Source: JBDSGC01 sp046594105 | GTDB taxonomy: Bacteria > Acidobacteriota > Thermoanaerobaculia > Gp7-AA8 | Reading direction: 5' to 3' | Length of the DNA stretch: 16,024 nucleotides | NCBI GenBank assembly: GCA_046594105.1 | Contig: JBKJQB010000020.1 | Location: 1-16,024, forward strand | Shown: positions 13,212 to 16,024 of the stretch, one piece after another | Numbering within the stretch: the stretch's first letter is position 1 | Layout of the letters: every line of letters begins with the position of its first letter | Notes under the pieces: model-generated | Databases searched by the model: none | What the model saw: only the letters and a program-made list of their open reading frames with translations | What the model was told of the DNA's origin: nothing | Position numbers and translations under genes: made by a program

Positions 13212-13850
13212 ATGGCCGGCGGAGATCAGAAGGAATTTCAGCGTCTTCGGTTGTCCAAGCCGATTCTGGGATTGCTGAATGCCGACAATGTGCTCATTCT
13301 CGATATCGGGGTGGGAGCAGCTGTCGTGGAGCATCACGGGGTGCTCGCCTCCGGCGCGCCGGTCAGGCTCCTGTTTCGATGGAAAACCGAAGACGTCGAA
13401 TTCGAGGGAGAAGCGGCTCGCAGCGAGGTCATCCGCGGCGACGGGTCTGCCTCGATCTCCCACACCGAAATCCGTTTCCTGAAACCGATTGGAAACTCGG
13501 AGCGGGCGCTGGGCAACATGATGGGCAGCCTCATTGGAGAAGTGCTCGCAGCCCAGAGGGTCAACGCGAGCGGCGACCGGGACGACGGTGGCGACTTTCT
13601 GTCAACCCTCGGCGGCGCGCGACGCTCCCGCTCGCGCGGCTACGTCTCGTACCGCATCGAGGAAGGCAAGTGGTCGCGGTCCTCGACTCGATCGCCGCAG
13701 CAGCCGGAGAACGGATTCACCGTGGCGCAGTACGAAGATGATGACGACCTTCGCGTGCTGTGCCGCGCCTGGGAGAGTGGCGACGACGAGGCGCGGCATC
13801 TCATCCGGATGCTGGCGGAGATGAGCGCGCGTACGGTCCGGAAGGTTTGA
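13212..13850 (+). CDS. PilZ-like domain protein with uncharacterised C-terminal region (paralog 2)
   Basis: A 212-residue soluble paralog of the protein at 10217-10861. Shared landmarks in order: K-E-F-Q-R-L-R-L-S-x-P, L-D-I-G-V-G-A (30-36), L-F-R-W, I-R-F-L, SYRIEEGKW, GFTVA and LCRAWESGDDEARHLIRMLAE. The PilZ first motif is weakened (K7-x3-R11 instead of R-x3-R), while D31-x-G33 keeps the aspartate but lacks the serine. The two copies have therefore lost different halves of the cyclic di-GMP motif, suggesting either a PilZ-fold adaptor or binding of another ligand. The central linker (about 115-145) is longer and basic/serine-rich compared with paralog 1. It is divergent from the kinase operon and four bases upstream of a small membrane protein, probably cotranscribed. 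Function unknown. Confidence 0.65.
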   Translation: MAGGDQKEFQRLRLSKPILGLLNADNVLILDIGVGAAVVEHHGVLASGAPVRLLFRWKTEDVEFEGEAARSEVIRGDGSASISHTEIRFLKPIGNSERALGNMMGSLIGEVLAAQRVNASGDRDDGGDFLSTLGGARRSRSRGYVSYRIEEGKWSRSSTRSPQQPENGFTVAQYEDDDDLRVLCRAWESGDDEARHLIRMLAEMSARTVRKV

Positions 13851-13854
13851 CCGG

Positions 13855-14085
13855 ATGGATCGCACCGATCCGGAGTTTCTTCATGTCCTGTTCCGCGTCC
13901 TGGGCATCGGTGGCCTGATCGGAACAATCGGCGTCGTCGCTCTGGTGGTCGCCTTTCGAACTCTGGCACCCGCGGACGGAAAGGAACGCGACTTTCGAGG
14001 ATCGATGATGATTGTGATGGTGCTCGCTCTGGTGATGGTTGCCTGCGGCGGGCTGCTCGTCCTGTCGTTCGCCGGTCAGAGGTAA
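13855..14085 (+). CDS. Small two-helix membrane protein
   Basis: A 76-residue protein with two hydrophobic segments (about 14-35, I-G-G-L-I-G-T-I-G-V-V-A-L-V-V, and about 50-72, M-M-I-V-M-V-L-A-L-V-M-V-A) joined by a charged loop with DGKERDFRGS. GGAAGG lies nine bases before the ATG, inside the end of the PilZ-like gene, whose stop is four bases upstream. The close spacing implies one transcript and possibly a shared task, such as a membrane partner for the PilZ-like protein. No family recognised. The 86 bases after it, up to the CoA-transferase stop, hold only short GC hairpins. Confidence 0.6.
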   Translation: MDRTDPEFLHVLFRVLGIGGLIGTIGVVALVVAFRTLAPADGKERDFRGSMMIVMVLALVMVACGGLLVLSFAGQR

Positions 14086-14159
14086 TGCGGGCTAGGAGCC
14101 TGCGCGGCAGAACCTCTTGAAGCGTGATCTTGGCGGAGCCTTGGGCGACCATCGCCGTC

Positions 14160-14172
14160 GGCCGTGCCGGCC
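14160..14172. terminator. GC hairpin at the end of the CoA-transferase gene
   Basis: GGCCG-tgc-CGGCC forms a five-base GC stem touching the stop codon of the reverse-strand CoA-transferase gene. No T-run follows. It is similar in place and sequence to the hairpin after the acyl-CoA dehydrogenase. Confidence 0.25.
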
Positions 14173-15368
14173 TAGACCACGCCACGCTCACGCATGGCCA
14201 CGATCTCCGCGCGGGAGTAAAGCAGTTGGCGAAGGATGGAGTCGGTGTCCGCTCCGAGAGCGGGAGGGGCCAGACGGGTCCGGCGGCGCGCACCATCGAC
14301 CAGCACCGGATTCCCGACCGCCCGATACGCACCGAGTTGCCCGTGCTGGACCGTTTCAACCACTGCGTTTCCGGAAGGCGAGCGGAGCGCCTCGAGCACG
14401 CCCAGCACCAGGGAAACGGGAATGCCGGCCTTGCGGCAGGACCTCACCCAACTCGATGCGGTCCGAGTGCGGAATGCGGCTTCGAGCAGAGGGACCAGCG
14501 TGGACCGGTTCTGCACCCGCTTCGCGTTGCTGGCAAAACGGGGCGAGAGCAGATCGGGCCGGCCGAGAACGTCCCGGCACAGCCGTTCGTAGTGACGGTC
14601 CGTTCCCACGCCGACCGCGAACGGACGATCGCTTGCGTGGAACAACTGGTAGGGCACGATCGAGGCGTGCGCGTTGCCCTTCCGGGCGTCCTCACGTTTT
14701 GTCAGCAACGCGTTCTGCGCCACGTTGACCAGCGAAGCCGCTGTCGCTGCGAAGAGGGAGATCTCCAGCCTGCAGCCGCGGTCGCTCCCTGCCCGTCCGG
14801 TGAGCGCCGCGCAGATCGCTCCGAAGGCGTAATGGGCAGTAAGAACGTCCGAGAGTGCGACGCCCACTTTCATGGGGTCCCCGTCGGGCTCTCCGGTGAT
14901 GGCCATGAGACCGGCGCCCGCTTGCGCCAGCAGGTCATAGCCGGGCGTATCGGCGTCGGGAGTGTCGCGGTCGAAGCCGGAGATGGTGCAGTGAATGAGA
15001 CGCCGGTTGCCCCGGCGCGGGTCGGGAAAGCGCAGCGCGGTCTTCTGCGCAGGGAGAAAGTTCTCCACCACCACATCCGCGCGGGCCATCAACTCTCTGG
15101 CGATCCGCCGTCCCGCGACCGACTTGAGGTTCAGCGTCATGGACTGCTTGTTCCGATTGACGGAGAGGAAGTAGGCGCTGATGCCGTTCACGAACGGAGG
15201 GCCCCAGCGACGAGTCTCATCGCCGCGGCCAGGCTCCTCGATCTTGATGACGCGCGCTCCGGAATCGGCCAGGAGTTGGGTGCACAAAGGGCCAGCCAGC
15301 ACTCGGGAGAAGTCGAGGACCAGAAGGCCGCGAAGAGGATGGAGCGAGGTCCGCACACGTGCCACCAT
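14172..15368 (-). CDS. CaiB/BaiF family (class III) CoA-transferase
   Basis: A 398-residue class III CoA-transferase, moving CoA between carboxylic acids through an aspartyl-CoA thioester. Family blocks: GLLVLDFSRVLAGPLCTQLL near the N-terminus, ADSGARVIKIEEPGRGDETR (CoA-binding region), S-V-N-R-N-K-Q-S-M-T-L-N-L-K, DVVVENF, then T-P-G-Y-D-L-L-A-Q-A-G-A-G-L-M with D145 as the likely catalytic aspartate. Length is normal for the family (about 400). Members act in carnitine, bile-acid, oxalate, aromatic and branched-acid metabolism; the substrate cannot be read here. ATG 15368 was chosen because the family pattern begins soon after it; the upstream ATG at 15386 is possible. An extended -10-like TGCTATATC ends seven bases before the ATG and there is no Shine-Dalgarno. 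The zinc-ribbon gene lies 84 bases upstream on the same strand. Confidence 0.9.
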   Translation of the reverse strand: MVARVRTSLHPLRGLLVLDFSRVLAGPLCTQLLADSGARVIKIEEPGRGDETRRWGPPFVNGISAYFLSVNRNKQSMTLNLKSVAGRRIARELMARADVVVENFLPAQKTALRFPDPRRGNRRLIHCTISGFDRDTPDADTPGYDLLAQAGAGLMAITGEPDGDPMKVGVALSDVLTAHYAFGAICAALTGRAGSDRGCRLEISLFAATAASLVNVAQNALLTKREDARKGNAHASIVPYQLFHASDRPFAVGVGTDRHYERLCRDVLGRPDLLSPRFASNAKRVQNRSTLVPLLEAAFRTRTASSWVRSCRKAGIPVSLVLGVLEALRSPSGNAVVETVQHGQLGAYRAVGNPVLVDGARRRTRLAPPALGADTDSILRQLLYSRAEIVAMRERGVV

Positions 15369-15452
15369 CGGCTGGATATAGCACAAGCCCCTCCGGCTGG
15401 GAGGGAGCGAAGAGCAGGTGGAGCGCCAGAAAAAGCGAAGGTCCGAGCCGCC

Positions 15453-15812
15453 CTACTGGTACTGCGTTTTCAGCGCGTCGAGCTCGGCCAGGGCGCGCCG
15501 CAGGATGGCCACGACCTTGTGGACCTCGCCCCCATACAGGCGGAGCTCCGCGTCGCAGTCAGTCATGGCGTAAACGGCTTCATCTTTCTCCAGGCGGTCA
15601 CGCTCGAAACGCAGGCGCTCAGTCAGCTCTTCGATCTCGCTGACGAGGACGAAATGGACGTCTTTCTCGCCGAGATACCGTTTGCACTGAGGGCAGTAGA
15701 TCGATCGGTCTTCGGACGTTTCGACGAGGTCGAAAACGAACTGTCTCTGACACTGCGGACACTCGAAGACTTCGGGAAGCACGGTCTCATCCTCTGCCGC
15801 CGATTGTCGCAT
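15453..15812 (-). CDS. Zinc-ribbon protein with C-terminal helical region
   Basis: A 119-residue protein. The first 45 residues form a zinc ribbon with two CPQC knuckles (C18/C21 and C40/C43) separated by 18 residues. Residues about 55-119 are charged and probably helical or coiled coil (EIEELTERLRFERDRLEKDE, then ILRRALAELDALK). The knuckles resemble those that open MJ0042-type and regulatory zinc-ribbon proteins, but I do not recognise the family. Cytosolic by sequence. The ATG at 15812 has no Shine-Dalgarno. It may be cotranscribed with the CoA-transferase 84 bases downstream. The 133 bases between it and the tRNA contain the tRNA promoter and nothing else I can identify. Confidence 0.65.
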   Translation of the reverse strand: MRQSAAEDETVLPEVFECPQCQRQFVFDLVETSEDRSIYCPQCKRYLGEKDVHFVLVSEIEELTERLRFERDRLEKDEAVYAMTDCDAELRLYGGEVHKVVAILRRALAELDALKTQYQ

Positions 15813-15899
15813 GGGCGGGAGTGGAGGGAGGCCGGTTTCGTTGCGCCGCGCAGAAACCGCACCAGCTCGAAGGTCTCAAAATCCAGCGGAATTCGACCG

Positions 15900-15928
15900 T
15901 TGACAGCAGGGTTTTTGGCCGTTAGCAT
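15900..15928 (+). promoter_or_regulatory. Promoter of the tRNA-Gln gene
   Basis: TTGACA (15900-15905) is a perfect -35. TAGCAT (15923-15928) matches four of six -10 bases at a 17-base spacing. The expected start lies about ten bases before the tRNA. Confidence 0.65.
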
Positions 15929-15945
15929 CCACCGCCCGTCGATCC

Positions 15946-16019
15946 TGGGAGATCGTTCAATGGTAGGACAAGCGGCTCTGAACCGCTCAATCGGGGTTCG
16001 ACTCCCTGTCTCCCAGCCA
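15946..16019 (+). tRNA. tRNA-Gln (anticodon CTG), CCA encoded
   Basis: A 74-base cloverleaf. The acceptor stem TGGGAGA (15946-15952) pairs with TCTCCCA (16009-16015), followed by discriminator G and an encoded CCA. The anticodon stem AGCGG/CCGCT (15971-15975 / 15983-15987) encloses the loop CTCTGAA with anticodon CTG at 15978-15980, reading CAG glutamine codons. The T-arm GGTTCGA is standard. The D-arm is GTT/GAC with GG in the loop. There is no variable arm. It is not a selenocysteine tRNA. Confidence 0.95.
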
Positions 16020-16024
16020 GGCGG

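Noticed and set aside
14092..14104. GGCT-agg-AGCC mini-palindrome after the small membrane protein
   Set aside because: Four-base arms are expected by chance in this composition.
15946..16019. tRNA-Sec that would explain the TGA codon
   Set aside because: Anticodon is CTG, acceptor and T stems have ordinary length and there is no long variable arm; it is tRNA-Gln.

Overview
The window comes from a GC-rich bacterial chromosome. An Acidobacteriota or similar deep-branching soil-type lineage is my best guess, based on short GTAGCGCCGGC-type intergenic hairpins, an MJ0042-type zinc finger, a Ycf46-like AAA ATPase and an orphan GAF-histidine kinase. This is inference; there is no rRNA or other phylogenetic marker. 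No phage, insertion sequence, CRISPR array or recombinase is visible. Coding is dense on both strands, and most neighbouring genes are single units rather than long operons.

Layout. 1-70 (-): N-terminus of an MJ0042-type zinc-finger protein leaving the window. 177-1904 (+): secreted M49-like metallopeptidase. 1926-2112: hairpin repeats. 2116-4014 (-): long VLCAD-type acyl-CoA dehydrogenase, whose promoter holds a perfect FadR-type palindrome. 4178-4861 (+): folE. 4880-6349 (-): Ycf46-like AAA ATPase. 6546-7208 (+): lepB. 7304-7789 (+): exported rhodanese interrupted by an in-frame TGA at the catalytic position, read here as selenocysteine, followed by a strong terminator. 7983-8363 (+): small membrane protein. 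8383-9210 (-): secreted NAGPA/DUF2233-type protein. 9476-10195 (+): lytic transglycosylase.

The 10.2-14.1 kb block is an unusual module. Two paralogous proteins with a degenerate PilZ-like N-terminus and a shared uncharacterised C-terminal region (10217-10861 and 13212-13850, both +) flank an opposite-strand operon. That operon consists of a 58-residue disordered protein with a strong Shine-Dalgarno (12962-13138) and a membrane GAF-histidine kinase (10979-12925). An inverted repeat sits in the divergent promoter region, and a small two-helix membrane protein follows the second paralog.

The right end has a CaiB/BaiF CoA-transferase (14172-15368, -), a zinc-ribbon/coiled-coil protein (15453-15812, -) and tRNA-Gln(CTG) (15946-16019, +) with its own promoter.

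Functional themes are acyl-CoA metabolism (dehydrogenase and CoA-transferase), export and envelope work (signal peptidase, transglycosylase, NAGPA-like protein, M49 peptidase) and signalling (kinase and PilZ-like pair). The strongest candidates for novelty are the putative selenocysteine rhodanese, the PilZ-like/kinase module, and the repeated pattern of TANNNT boxes 6-10 nt before start codons without a Shine-Dalgarno, which suggests leaderless mRNAs.
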